Under the pieces are notes generated by a model. The model worked only from the letters and a program-made list of their open reading frames with translations, was not told the origin of the DNA and ran no database searches. A DNA stretch of 64,000 nucleotides, taken from positions 1 through 64,000 of the forward strand of contig NZ_JAPSLK010000041.1 of assembly GCF_031180885.1 (NCBI RefSeq). Reading direction: 5' to 3'. A program made the position numbers and the translations under genes. This DNA is from Saccharothrix sp. GTDB lineage: Bacteria; Actinomycetota; Actinomycetes; Mycobacteriales; Pseudonocardiaceae. This document shows positions 49,310 to 56,413 of the stretch, one piece after another. The stretch's first letter is position 1. Every line of letters begins with the position of its first letter.

Positions 49310-49847
49310 CCAGGCCGCACTTTCCGCCGAGGCTGGGCCGGGACCTTTCGCCGCAGGCGGGCTCGGCTTTCCGCCGGAGGGGTCCGCCGCAGGCGGGGGC
49401 ATTTGGGGCTTGTGCGAGGTGGCCTGGGTGGGGGTGGGCGGGCGGAACGCCCGAAGCGACACAGCCCACCCACCTGCCAACCACCCCCCAACCTCCCCGA
49501 ACCACCCAACCCACCCCCACCCCACCGCGCCACCGATCCCGTCGCCGCTTCTCGCTCCACCGCCCGAAGCACTCCACCGCCGCTGCTGCACCGCCGCTGC
49601 TGCACCGCCGCTGCTGCACCGCCGCTGCTGCACCGCTGCCGCTGCACCGCTGCCGCCGCGCCGCCGCCGTTGCCCGCCGCGCCACCGACCCCACACCGCG
49701 CCCACCTCCAGTCCACTGTGGACCGAAGTCGTCCCCTTGCGCTCGTCATCGCGACGGTCGCACAGTTAAGGGCACGAGCCCGCGGAATTGTCGGTGCCGT
49801 AGGGCAAGCTGCACGCTGACCGATCTTGCCCGCAGCGGAGGTGCCCC
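49310..49847. other. non-coding gap with tandem repeats
   Basis: This 538-bp gap has GC-rich CCGC/AGGCGGG clusters (about 49350-49400), a Pro/His/Thr-coding-like C-rich stretch (about 49440-49560), a 14-bp tandem repeat at 49576-49631, and a partial copy of the dispersed element's ACCGACAATTCCG end (minus strand, about 49783-49808). The last 40 bases are the promoter/leader of the following gene. Frames across it are unlike protein and the 14-bp repeat breaks any frame. Confidence 0.7.
49576..49631. repeat. 14-bp tandem repeat, four perfect copies
   Basis: ACCGCCGCTGCTGC occurs at 49576-49589, 49590-49603, 49604-49617 and 49618-49631, with diverged copies following to about 49659. The 14-bp unit shifts frame, so it argues against coding. 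Confidence 0.92.
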
Positions 49848-50579
49848 ATGGTGAAGGCGAAGCAGAAGTCACTCTCCCCGGAGGACCTCGACCACCTGCG
49901 CGCGGAACTCGCCGAGGGACGTCCCCCGATGGTCTGGTTCACCGCCGCCGCCGTCGGGGTGGAGGCCGGGCGGTCGGCGAAGGTGCTGGCGTTCACCGAG
50001 CCCGAGGAAGGCGACTTCATCCAGGTGCGGCCCACCGGGGCCAAGGACGAGTTGTCGTTCTCGCCCGGAGAGCTGACCCTGGAGAAGCCCGCCCCGCGCA
50101 AGAAGGCCCCCGCCAAACCCGCGGCCACCCCCACGACCGAGCCCACCCCGACACCCGAGCCCGCCCCGATCGAGTACCCCTACGAACCGGAGCCGAGAAC
50201 CGTGCCCGCCAGGACCACGCCCAAACCCACCACAGAGGCCAAACCGGAGGCCAAGCCGGCCGCCAAGCCCACCGCCGAAGCCAAGCCCCGGCCGGCCGCG
50301 CGCAAGCAGGCCAAGCCGGCCGAGGTGACCGTCACCCTCACCTCCACCGCCGAAGGGGAGTGGACGGTCGACGTCCAAACCGGCACCAAACGGGTCCTCA
50401 AGGGCGCACCGGTCGCCGCCTCCGCCGTGGCGCAGGCCGCGAAGCTCCTCCCGCCCGAGGTGGACGAAGCGGTCGAAGGGGTTTTGAGCGCTGCTCGGGA
50501 ACGGCACGCCGCCCGCGTGGAACAACTCCGCGCGGAGTTGGAAGCCGCCCAACGGGCATTGGACGAGCTGTCCGGCTGA
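49848..50579 (+). CDS. DUF6319-like protein with Ala/Lys/Pro-rich linker
   Basis: The 243-residue protein has an N-terminal compact domain (about 1-80, SPEDLDHLRAELAEGRPPMVWFTAAAVGVEAGRSAKVLAF, EGDFIQVRPTGAKDELSF). A long Pro/Ala/Lys linker (about 80-155, PTTEPTPTPEPAP, KPAAKPTAEAKPRPAARK) follows. The C-terminus has VTVTLTSTAEGEWTVDVQTG and then a coiled coil (about 205-243, EQLRAELEAAQRALDEL). It fits DUF6319-type actinobacterial proteins. Function is unknown; the linker is compatible with nucleoid or envelope proteins. Confidence 0.8.
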   Translation: MVKAKQKSLSPEDLDHLRAELAEGRPPMVWFTAAAVGVEAGRSAKVLAFTEPEEGDFIQVRPTGAKDELSFSPGELTLEKPAPRKKAPAKPAATPTTEPTPTPEPAPIEYPYEPEPRTVPARTTPKPTTEAKPEAKPAAKPTAEAKPRPAARKQAKPAEVTVTLTSTAEGEWTVDVQTGTKRVLKGAPVAASAVAQAAKLLPPEVDEAVEGVLSAARERHAARVEQLRAELEAAQRALDELSG

Positions 50580-50724
50580 ATATGCCGACACGCAGTGCGA
50601 CATTCTGATGATAAATGCCGAGCGATCGGGTGACGGTACTTCCCCTGCCCGGCGGTAGGGCGCACCGTGGGGGCCGTCATACCTTGCCAGTGCTGGATGT
50701 CCGCGCGATCACGGGGAGGCCATG

Positions 50725-50826
50725 ATGGCGGTAGAGATCACGACGGCGGAGCAGGCCCAGATGAGCGGTTGCGGCTGCTGCGGCGGCTGCACCGGGCCCG
50801 GCTGCGGGTGCTGCTCCAGCTGTTGA
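50725..50826 (+). CDS. 33-residue cysteine-rich peptide
   Basis: ATG 50725 follows GGGGAGG by 5 bases (an ATG at 50722 also lies in frame). The frame encodes 33 residues: an acidic-polar leader MAVEITTAEQAQMSG, then a core with nine cysteines in the last 18 residues (CGCC, GGC, GCGCC, SSC spacing). A perfect rho-independent terminator begins 14 bases after the stop, so this is a single small gene. A leader/Cys-core form suggests a RiPP precursor (for example for a DUF692-type enzyme) or a metallothionein-like metal binder. No maturase is adjacent. Confidence 0.8.
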   Translation: MAVEITTAEQAQMSGCGCCGGCTGPGCGCCSSC

Positions 50827-50840
50827 CCCCGACCAGGCGA

Positions 50841-50872
50841 AAGGGCCCCGCACCGACGAGTGCGGGGCCCTT
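50841..50872 (+). terminator. rho-independent terminator of the Cys-rich peptide gene
   Basis: AAGGGCCCCGCAC (50841-50853) pairs with GTGCGGGGCCCTT (50860-50872) around a 6-base loop, followed by a T-run of four. It begins 14 bases after the peptide's stop and also lies before the convergent hydrolase gene. Confidence 0.92.
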
Positions 50873-50907
50873 TTCACGTGAATTCGCATTGATACCCGAA
50901 AAATGGA

Positions 50908-52446
50908 TCAGGGCGGGCACACCGTGCCACCGGACGGCACCTTCGCATTCGCCAGGAAATCGTGCGCCACGGTCGTCGCGCAGGCCGACTGCCCGAGCGC
51001 CCCGTGCCCGCTGCCCTGCCAGCCCACCAGCACCCCGGCGGGCAGCGCCTGCGCCGCCCGTTCGGTGCCACCCTGCGGAGTGACGGGGTCGTTGGCCGTG
51101 CTGATCACCAGGATCGGCGGCGCACTGCTCAGCTTCGGCACCTTCACCGCCTGCGGCACCGGGAACGGCCCGCACTGCAGCATCCGGCGGGCGAACCACG
51201 ACCCGAACAGCGGGTGCTTGGACCGCCAGTCCTCGGTCATCACCTTCACCCGTTCCGGCGGGATGCGGGTGGTCGTGTCGTTGCAAGCGGTCACCATGGC
51301 CGCGTCCAGCAGCGGCGGGTTGTCGTCCCGGTCCACCACGTGCCGCCGAACGAAGTCCGTCAACGGCGCGGCGTTGCCGCCCTCGGCCGCCACGATCGCG
51401 TCCGCCAGCGCGGGCCAGCGCGGCCGGTCGGCCAGGCCCGCGAGGACCGCCGACACCGCCGTGCCCGCCGTCAGGTCCAGGTCGTTGCCGCGCACCGGCT
51501 TGTCCCGCAGCTTGCCCACCAGCGCGGTGAACCGCTTGGTGGCGTCCGCCCCCAACGGGCACCCGCGCGCCACGCAGTCCTTCTCGAACGCGCTGAACGC
51601 CGCCTCCGCCGCGACCGCCCGCGCCTCGGCCACGCCCGGCACGTCCAGCGTCGGGTCCGGCGCCCCGTCGAGCACGATCCGCCCGATCCGGTCCGGGTAG
51701 CGGCTCGCGTACATCGTCAGCACCCGCGACCCGTCGCCCACGCCGATCGCGTTGAGCAGCCCCACACCCAGCGCCTCGCGCAGCTGCTCCAGGTCCGCCG
51801 ACGTCCGCCACGAGTCCACGGCGGTCAGCTTGTTCTCCAGGTCCAGCACGCACTCGTGGCTGGCCCGGCCGACCCACTCCAGCATGTCGTCCTGGTCGGC
51901 GGAGTCCGGATCGGACTCGACGATCCCCACCCGCGCCACCTCGGGCACGCACTGCACCGGGTCGGACTTACCGGTGCCCCGCCGGTCCACCCCGATCAGG
52001 GTGAACGTGCTCAGCAGCTGCGGCGGCAGCGACGCGGCCAGCCGCGCGGCCTTCAACGTGCCCGGCTCGCCGTCCGCGTCACCGACGACGACCAGCGGGC
52101 TGCCGCCGGTGCCGACCCGCAGCAGCGCCATGCCCAGGCTGCCCCGGCCGGGCCGCCCGGTGGCGTCCAGCTTCACGGTCAGCCGCGCGCACTCGTAGTT
52201 CTGGTCGCCCGCCGGCGCCGTGCCGCCCATCCGCAGCTTGGTGGACTCGGTGCACTGCGACCAGGACAGCTGGGAGCCGTAGTTCTCCAGCGGCGGGACG
52301 TCGCGCGGTCCGCTCGGTTGAGAGGTCTCGGTGGCCTCGGTGTCCCCGCGCACGGCGATGACCGGGCGCGTCGAGGGCCCCGCGCTGCACGCGGTCAGCG
52401 CGCTCAGGGCCACCAGCAACATGGCGGCGTGACGCCGACGCGGCAC
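50908..52446 (-). CDS. secreted alpha/beta-hydrolase homologue (tripeptidyl aminopeptidase-type), nucleophile lost
   Basis: The 512-residue protein has a lipoprotein signal (LLVALSALTACSAG), then a large alpha/beta-hydrolase of the Streptomyces SlpD/tripeptidyl aminopeptidase type: LIGVDRRGTGKSDPVQC (oxyanion), CVLDLENKLTAVDSWRTSADLEQLREALGV, and the late acid/base parts ISTANDPVTPQGG (Asp) and GWQGSGHGALGQSACA (His), with conserved cysteines. At the nucleophile elbow the family's G-x-S-x-G is replaced by G-V-G-D-G (NAIGVGDGSRVL), so the catalytic Ser is absent. It is probably inactive or repurposed. Start GTG/ATG near 52446. Confidence 0.85.
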   Translation of the reverse strand: MPRRRHAAMLLVALSALTACSAGPSTRPVIAVRGDTEATETSQPSGPRDVPPLENYGSQLSWSQCTESTKLRMGGTAPAGDQNYECARLTVKLDATGRPGRGSLGMALLRVGTGGSPLVVVGDADGEPGTLKAARLAASLPPQLLSTFTLIGVDRRGTGKSDPVQCVPEVARVGIVESDPDSADQDDMLEWVGRASHECVLDLENKLTAVDSWRTSADLEQLREALGVGLLNAIGVGDGSRVLTMYASRYPDRIGRIVLDGAPDPTLDVPGVAEARAVAAEAAFSAFEKDCVARGCPLGADATKRFTALVGKLRDKPVRGNDLDLTAGTAVSAVLAGLADRPRWPALADAIVAAEGGNAAPLTDFVRRHVVDRDDNPPLLDAAMVTACNDTTTRIPPERVKVMTEDWRSKHPLFGSWFARRMLQCGPFPVPQAVKVPKLSSAPPILVISTANDPVTPQGGTERAAQALPAGVLVGWQGSGHGALGQSACATTVAHDFLANAKVPSGGTVCPP

Positions 52447-52549
52447 TTGTCGTCCCTGCCTCTCTCCCGGTCCCGGTGCGGATCTCCCGGTCTCCGGTGC
52501 AGAGCCTCACACAAAACCCGTGAGACTTCGGTGAGCGGGCCGGGTGAGA

Positions 52550-53470
52550 ATGGCCGACGTGGTCATGGCGCACATCGAAGGCATGCCCGAGCGGCGGCTC
52601 CCCTCCACCGGCCCGTTCACGGCGGTGGCCCGGGCGTACGGGGCGATCCCGCCGCCCGCGCTGGTCCTGCTGGGCGTGATCAGCGTCCAGGTGGGCGCGG
52701 CGGTGGCCAAGCAGCTGTTCACGATGGCCGGCGCGGCGGGCACGGTGACGCTGCGGCTCGCGCTCGCGGCGGTGATCCTGCTGCTGGTGTGGCGGCCGTC
52801 GCTGCGGCTGGACCGGCACACGCTGCTGGTCGTCGCGGGCCTGGGCTCGGTGCTCGGCGTGATGAACCTGACCTTCTACCAGGCCATCGAACGCATCCCG
52901 CTGGGCGCAGCGGTGACCATCGAGTTCCTCGGGCCGCTCGCGGTGGCCGTGATCGGGTCCCGCCGGTGGGTGGACGGGCTGTGGGCGCTGCTCGCCGCGG
53001 TCGGTGTCGTGCTCCTGACCAGGGCGGACGGTGGCCTGGAGCTGGTGGGCGTGCTGTTCGCGCTGGCCGCGGGCGCGTGCTGGGCGGCCTACATCCTGCT
53101 CACCGCCGCGCTGGGCAGCCGCACGTCCGACGGCAAGGGCCTGGCGCTGGCGATGGTGTTCGGCGCGCTGGTCGCGCTGCCGTTCGGCGTGGCCGAGGCG
53201 GGCGCCATGCTGCTGGACCCGGTCGTGCTGATCGCGGGCACGGCGGTGGCGCTGATGTCGTCGGTCGTGCCGTACTCGCTGGAACTGGAGGCGCTGCGGC
53301 GCATCCCGCCGCGGGTGTTCGGCATCCTGATGAGCCTGGAGCCCGCGGTGGCGGCGGTCGCCGGGTTGATCCTGCTGCACGAGGCGCTGCGGCCTGCACA
53401 ATGGGTCGCGGTGTGCTGCGTGGTGCTCGCGTCGGTGGGCGCGACGCGGAGTGCGCGGCCGGAGGCTTAG
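52550..53470 (+). CDS. EamA/DMT-family transporter (RhtA-like)
   Basis: The 306-residue protein has ten predicted transmembrane helices and two EamA repeats (about 30-155 and 165-300). Landmarks are GAAGTVTLRLALAAVILLLVWRP, MNLTFYQAIERIPLGAAVTIEFLGPLAVAV, and LLTAALGSRTSDGKGLALAMV, EALRRIPPRVFGILMSLEPAVAAVAGLILLHE. Relatives (RhtA, YdcZ) export amino acids or metabolites; the substrate is unknown. ATG 52550 was chosen; GTG 52544 is possible. Confidence 0.9.
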   Translation: MADVVMAHIEGMPERRLPSTGPFTAVARAYGAIPPPALVLLGVISVQVGAAVAKQLFTMAGAAGTVTLRLALAAVILLLVWRPSLRLDRHTLLVVAGLGSVLGVMNLTFYQAIERIPLGAAVTIEFLGPLAVAVIGSRRWVDGLWALLAAVGVVLLTRADGGLELVGVLFALAAGACWAAYILLTAALGSRTSDGKGLALAMVFGALVALPFGVAEAGAMLLDPVVLIAGTAVALMSSVVPYSLELEALRRIPPRVFGILMSLEPAVAAVAGLILLHEALRPAQWVAVCCVVLASVGATRSARPEA

Positions 53471-53482
53471 CGGAGGTCAGCG

Positions 53483-53923
53483 GTGGTGCGCAGCGAGGCG
53501 TCGACGGTCGAGGACTACCTGGACGAGCTGCCCGCCGACCGCCGGGAGGCGCTGGCCGCGGTGCGGGCGGTGATCCTGGCGAACCTGCCCGAGGGCTACG
53601 ACGAGGGCATGGCGTGGGGCATGATCACCTACTCCGTGCCGCTGAGCCGCTCCGGCAAGACCTACAACGGCCGCCCGCTGGGGTACGTGGCCCTCGCCGC
53701 GCAGAAGAACCACCTCTCGCTGTACCTGATGGGCGTGTACGGCGAGCGCGAGCAGGAGTTCCGCGAGGCGTTCGAGGCGACCGGGCGGAAGCTGGACATG
53801 GGCCGCAGCTGCGTGCGCTTCCGGACCGCGGACGACCTGCCGCTGGACCTGATCGGGCGCGAGGTCGCGAGCCAGTCGGTGGACGACTTCCTGGCGAAGG
53901 TGCGGGCCGCGCGCGGCGAGTGA
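53483..53923 (+). CDS. DUF1801-family protein
   Basis: The 146-residue protein matches the DUF1801/YdhG-like family, here in the longer form: TVEDYLDELPADRREALAAVRAVILANLPEGYDEGMAWGMITYSVPL, GYVALAAQKNHLSLYLMG and FRTADDLPLDLIGREVASQSVDDFL. Family members resemble bacterial Fe-chaperone-like proteins; function unknown. GTG 53483 has GGAGG 6 bases upstream. It follows the transporter by 12 bp. Its 3' end falls in a 16-bp tandem repeat. Confidence 0.88.
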   Translation: MVRSEASTVEDYLDELPADRREALAAVRAVILANLPEGYDEGMAWGMITYSVPLSRSGKTYNGRPLGYVALAAQKNHLSLYLMGVYGEREQEFREAFEATGRKLDMGRSCVRFRTADDLPLDLIGREVASQSVDDFLAKVRAARGE

Positions 53924-53958
53924 GTCGTGCGGCGAGTGGGTCGTGCGGCGAGTGGGTC
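53911..53958 (+). repeat. 16-bp tandem repeat at the DUF1801 gene end
   Basis: Three units of GTGCGGCGAGTGGGTC (first one, 53911-53926, is GCGCGGCGAGTGAGTC) run in series at 53911-53958. The first contains the DUF1801 stop codon, so the array looks like duplication of the gene's 3' end. Confidence 0.88.
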
Positions 53959-53967
53959 GCACTGGGC

Positions 53968-54036
53968 GCGGCCTCCGGCCCCCAAGACCCGCGGCCTCCG
54001 GCCCCCAAGACCCGCGGCCTCCGGCCCCCAAGACCC
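53968..54036 (+). repeat. 23-bp tandem repeat, three copies
   Basis: GCGGCCTCCGGCCCCCAAGAC plus CC (23 bp) occurs at 53968-53990, 53991-54013 and 54014-54036. Its first 16 bases equal the start of the dispersed 48-bp element that follows directly. Confidence 0.92.
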
Positions 54037-54038
54037 GC

Positions 54039-54086
54039 GGCCTCCGGCCCCCGGAACCATTGTCCCACGCACCACCGACAATTCCG
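54039..54086 (+). repeat. 48-bp dispersed element, copy C
   Basis: It begins GGCCTCCGGCCCCCG, has CCATTGTCCCACG in the middle, and ends ACCGACAATTCCG. Copies A and B are at 20501-20548 and 38180-38227. Upstream (23-bp) and downstream (16-bp) tandem repeats flank it. Confidence 0.87.
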
Positions 54087-54133
54087 GACCACCGACGTCC
54101 CGGACCACCGACGTCCCGGACCACCGACGTCCC
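54086..54133 (+). repeat. 16-bp tandem repeat after copy C
   Basis: GGACCACCGACGTCCC is repeated three times at 54086-54101, 54102-54117 and 54118-54133. The ACCACCGAC segment resembles the element's own ACCACCGACAA end, so it may have grown from it. Confidence 0.9.
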
Positions 54134-54152
54134 AGACCATCGGCCACTGCGG

Positions 54153-54614
54153 TCACTGGCGGCCGGTCTCCTCCTTGGTGATCTCCTCCTTGCCGAGGTG
54201 GCCGTCCACCAGTTCGCGGCCCCGGGCCTCGAACATCTCCGCGTACAGGGCCGAGTACTTCTCGTAGGTCGCCACCGGGTCCTGGCTGCGGGCGGCTTCG
54301 GCGCGGAACTGGTCGCGCAGGCGGCGCATGTTGTTGACGTCCGCCCGGCGCTTCTGGCTGTGCAGGTAGGGCTTGAAGGTCACGTTGAGACCGCCCACCA
54401 CGGCCGCGATGAGCAGCAGGGTCTTGCCCACGACGGTTTCCGAGGACGTGAAGCCCACCGCCAGCACGGCCGGCACGAGCACGAGGATGATCGTGTAGAC
54501 CACGCCCACCGTCCGGTGCACCAGCCGCCACCTGGTCAGGGTGCGGCAGTCCTTGGCCATCCGGTCGTCGAGTTCCTGGATCAGCGCATCGACTGTGGTC
54601 GCCACGGCGGACAA
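54153..54614 (-). CDS. two-helix membrane protein, SLATT-like
   Basis: The 153-residue protein has an N-terminal helix (ATTVDALIQELDDRMAKDCRTLTRWRLVHR), two closely spaced transmembrane helices (about 35-55 VVYTIILVLVPAVLAVGF and about 65-80 TLLLIAAVVGGLNVTF) and a charged helical C-terminus (KRRADVNNMRRLRDQFRAEAARSQDP, YSALYAEMFEARGRELVDG). This arrangement resembles SLATT (2-TM) effector proteins of nucleotide-signalling defence systems, but no sensor partner is nearby. Assignment is tentative. Confidence 0.6.
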   Translation of the reverse strand: MSAVATTVDALIQELDDRMAKDCRTLTRWRLVHRTVGVVYTIILVLVPAVLAVGFTSSETVVGKTLLLIAAVVGGLNVTFKPYLHSQKRRADVNNMRRLRDQFRAEAARSQDPVATYEKYSALYAEMFEARGRELVDGHLGKEEITKEETGRQ

Positions 54615-54648
54615 CGGTAGCGGTGCGGCGTCGGCGCCGGAGGGGTTT

Positions 54649-55731
54649 TCAGGCCGGCTTCACCTCGCCGCGCAGCACGGACTCCACGTCGTACCGGGCG
54701 GGCTGGTCCAGTTGGTCGTAGCGGCACGACTCCGGGGTGCGGTCCGGTCGCCAGCGGCGGAACTGGCCGTTGTGGCGCAGGCGGACCGGTTCGGCGCCCT
54801 CGGTCTGGGAGTAGGCGATCTCCAGCACGCGCTCGGGGCGCAGCGGGACCCAGTCTGCTTGCTTGCTGCGCCAGCGGTTGATCTCACCGGGCAGCCGCCG
54901 GCCGTCCGGGTCGACCAGCCACGGGTGGTCCTCGGTGGTGATCAACGGCGAGAGTTCTTGCGCCAACGCCCGGCGCTCGGCGGCCTTGAACGAACCGACC
55001 ACGCCGACGTGGTTGAGGACGCCGTCGTCGTCGTGCAGGCCCAGCAGGAGCGAGCCGACGGCCGTGCCGGGCTCGGTGTCCTTGTGCCAGCGCAGCCCGG
55101 CGACCACGCACTCGGCGGTGCGGGCGTGCTTGACCTTCACCAGGGTGCGCTTGCCCGGCGTGTACGGGCTGCCGGCCGGCTTGCCGATGACCCCGTCCAG
55201 GCCCGCGCCCTCGAACAGCTCGAACCACTGCCGGGCCAGGTCCGCGTCACCGGTGGCCGGCGTGAGGTAGAGGGAGTCGCCCGGGGTGACCAGCTCTTCC
55301 AGGCGCGCGCGGCGCTTGCTGGTGGGCTGGTCGAGCAGGAGGTCGTCGCCGACCGCGAGCAGGTCGAACGCCACGAAGACGGCCGGGGTCTGGGCGGAGA
55401 GCAGCTTGATGCGGCTCTCGGCCGGGTGGATGCGCTCGGACAGGGCGTCGAAGTCGAGCTTGTCGTCCTTGGCGACGACCAGTTCGCCGTCCACCACGAC
55501 CCGTTCGGGCAGGGTGCGCAGCAGTGCGGCCACCACCTCGGGGAAGTAGCGGTTGAGCGGTTTGCCGCTGCGCGACTGGAGGACGACCTCGTCGCCGTCG
55601 CGGAACACCAGGCAGCGGTAACCGTCCCACTTGGGCTCGAACACCCAGCCGTCGCCGGTCGGGATCTCGTCCACCGCGTTGGCCAGCATGGGCTGCACGG
55701 GCGGGTTCAGCGGAAGCACCACGCGCGCCAT
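54649..55731 (-). CDS. ligC: ATP-dependent DNA ligase, LigC type
   Basis: The 360-residue enzyme has the nucleotidyltransferase core: motif I WVFEPKWDGYRCLVFRDG (the adenylated Lys), then VVDGELVV, FVAFDLLAVG, LDGVIGKPAGSPYTPGKRTLVKVKHARTAECVVAG (motifs IV-V). The OB-fold part runs at about 225-360. No extra BRCT or polymerase domain is fused, as in mycobacterial LigC. LigC proteins act in repair and backup end joining. The LigD-type polymerase gene lies 10 kb to the left. Confidence 0.93.
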   Translation of the reverse strand: MARVVLPLNPPVQPMLANAVDEIPTGDGWVFEPKWDGYRCLVFRDGDEVVLQSRSGKPLNRYFPEVVAALLRTLPERVVVDGELVVAKDDKLDFDALSERIHPAESRIKLLSAQTPAVFVAFDLLAVGDDLLLDQPTSKRRARLEELVTPGDSLYLTPATGDADLARQWFELFEGAGLDGVIGKPAGSPYTPGKRTLVKVKHARTAECVVAGLRWHKDTEPGTAVGSLLLGLHDDDGVLNHVGVVGSFKAAERRALAQELSPLITTEDHPWLVDPDGRRLPGEINRWRSKQADWVPLRPERVLEIAYSQTEGAEPVRLRHNGQFRRWRPDRTPESCRYDQLDQPARYDVESVLRGEVKPA

Positions 55732-55763
55732 CCTGCCTGGTGGAGCCGGTCGGCGCACCCGGT

Positions 55764-55910
55764 CTCAGCGGACCCGCCGGTGGGCGCGCGCGGTTCCGCG
55801 GACCCGCCGGTGGGGCGCACCGGGCCTCAGCGGACCCGCCGGTGGGCCGCGCGGGGTTTCAGCGGACGCGCCGGTGGGCGCGGTCTCAGCGGACCCGCCG
55901 CTTGGTGCGC
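55764..55910. repeat. about 21-36-bp repeats at the AmaP-like gene end
   Basis: The core CAGCGGACCCGCCGGTGGG, with variable spacers, occurs five times between 55764 and 55910 (spacing about 27-36 bp). The last copy contains the stop codon and last codons (KRRVR) of the AmaP-like gene at 55886. The others lie in the gap, so they appear to be duplicated 3' ends. Confidence 0.85.
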
Positions 55911-56413
55911 GCGGCCAGGTCCAGGCGGACGGCGGCGGGCAGGGTGGGCACGTCCAGCGCGTCGCGGGCCCGGGTGAGCACGCCTTCGAGGTCCTGCCAC
56001 ACGCGGCGGACGTCCGCGCCCTGGCGAAGCGTCAGGGTCACCCGCAGCGCGGGCGCGCCGACCACCTTGACCCGCGCGGCGGCCACCCCGGCGACCCGCG
56101 CGGCGTCGGTCTGGACGGCCTGGGCCAGGGCGTCGGACGTGACGGTCAGGCCGTCCTCCAGTCGCAGGTCGGGGTGGCTCTCCGGCGTCACCGCCCGCCA
56201 CGCCCAGCGCAACCCGACCACGACGGCCCCGACCCCGACGACCAGCGCGCCGATCCGCACCCACAGCAGGTGCGGGCCCAGCGGGTCGAGGTCCAGGACC
56301 GGCTGGTCGACCCGGAGCAGGTTCAGGGTGAGCGCGCCCGCGCCGGCCAGCAGGGCGAGCGTGCCCAGGAGGGCCGCGCAGAGGCGTTCGGTGCGGTAGG
56401 AGCGGGCGATCAC
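55886..56413 (-). CDS. AmaP-like alkaline-shock membrane anchor protein
   Basis: The 175-residue protein has two transmembrane helices (LCAALLGTLALLAGAGALTLNLL and LLWVRIGALVVGVGAVVVGL) and a C-terminal Asp23-like alpha/beta segment (DGLTVTSDALAQAVQTDAARVAGVAAARVKVVG, LRVTLTLRQGADV). This matches the AmaP layout that anchors Asp23 at the membrane in firmicutes. GTG 56413 overlaps the DUF6286 gene's TGA. It is the last gene of the envelope-stress cluster. Confidence 0.82.
   Translation of the reverse strand: MIARSYRTERLCAALLGTLALLAGAGALTLNLLRVDQPVLDLDPLGPHLLWVRIGALVVGVGAVVVGLRWAWRAVTPESHPDLRLEDGLTVTSDALAQAVQTDAARVAGVAAARVKVVGAPALRVTLTLRQGADVRRVWQDLEGVLTRARDALDVPTLPAAVRLDLAARTKRRVR

Noticed and set aside
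49410-49769. 119-codon plus-strand frame with Pro/His-rich N-terminus and Cys repeats
   Set aside because: It contains the 14-bp tandem repeat and reads through C-rich low-complexity sequence; composition is unlike real proteins and there is no ribosome binding site.
45767-49819. A 1,350-codon open frame overlapping the GH81, DUF1996 genes and the repeat gap
   Set aside because: It is a shifted frame of GH81, extremely Arg/Pro-rich, and crosses a terminator and a frame-breaking repeat.
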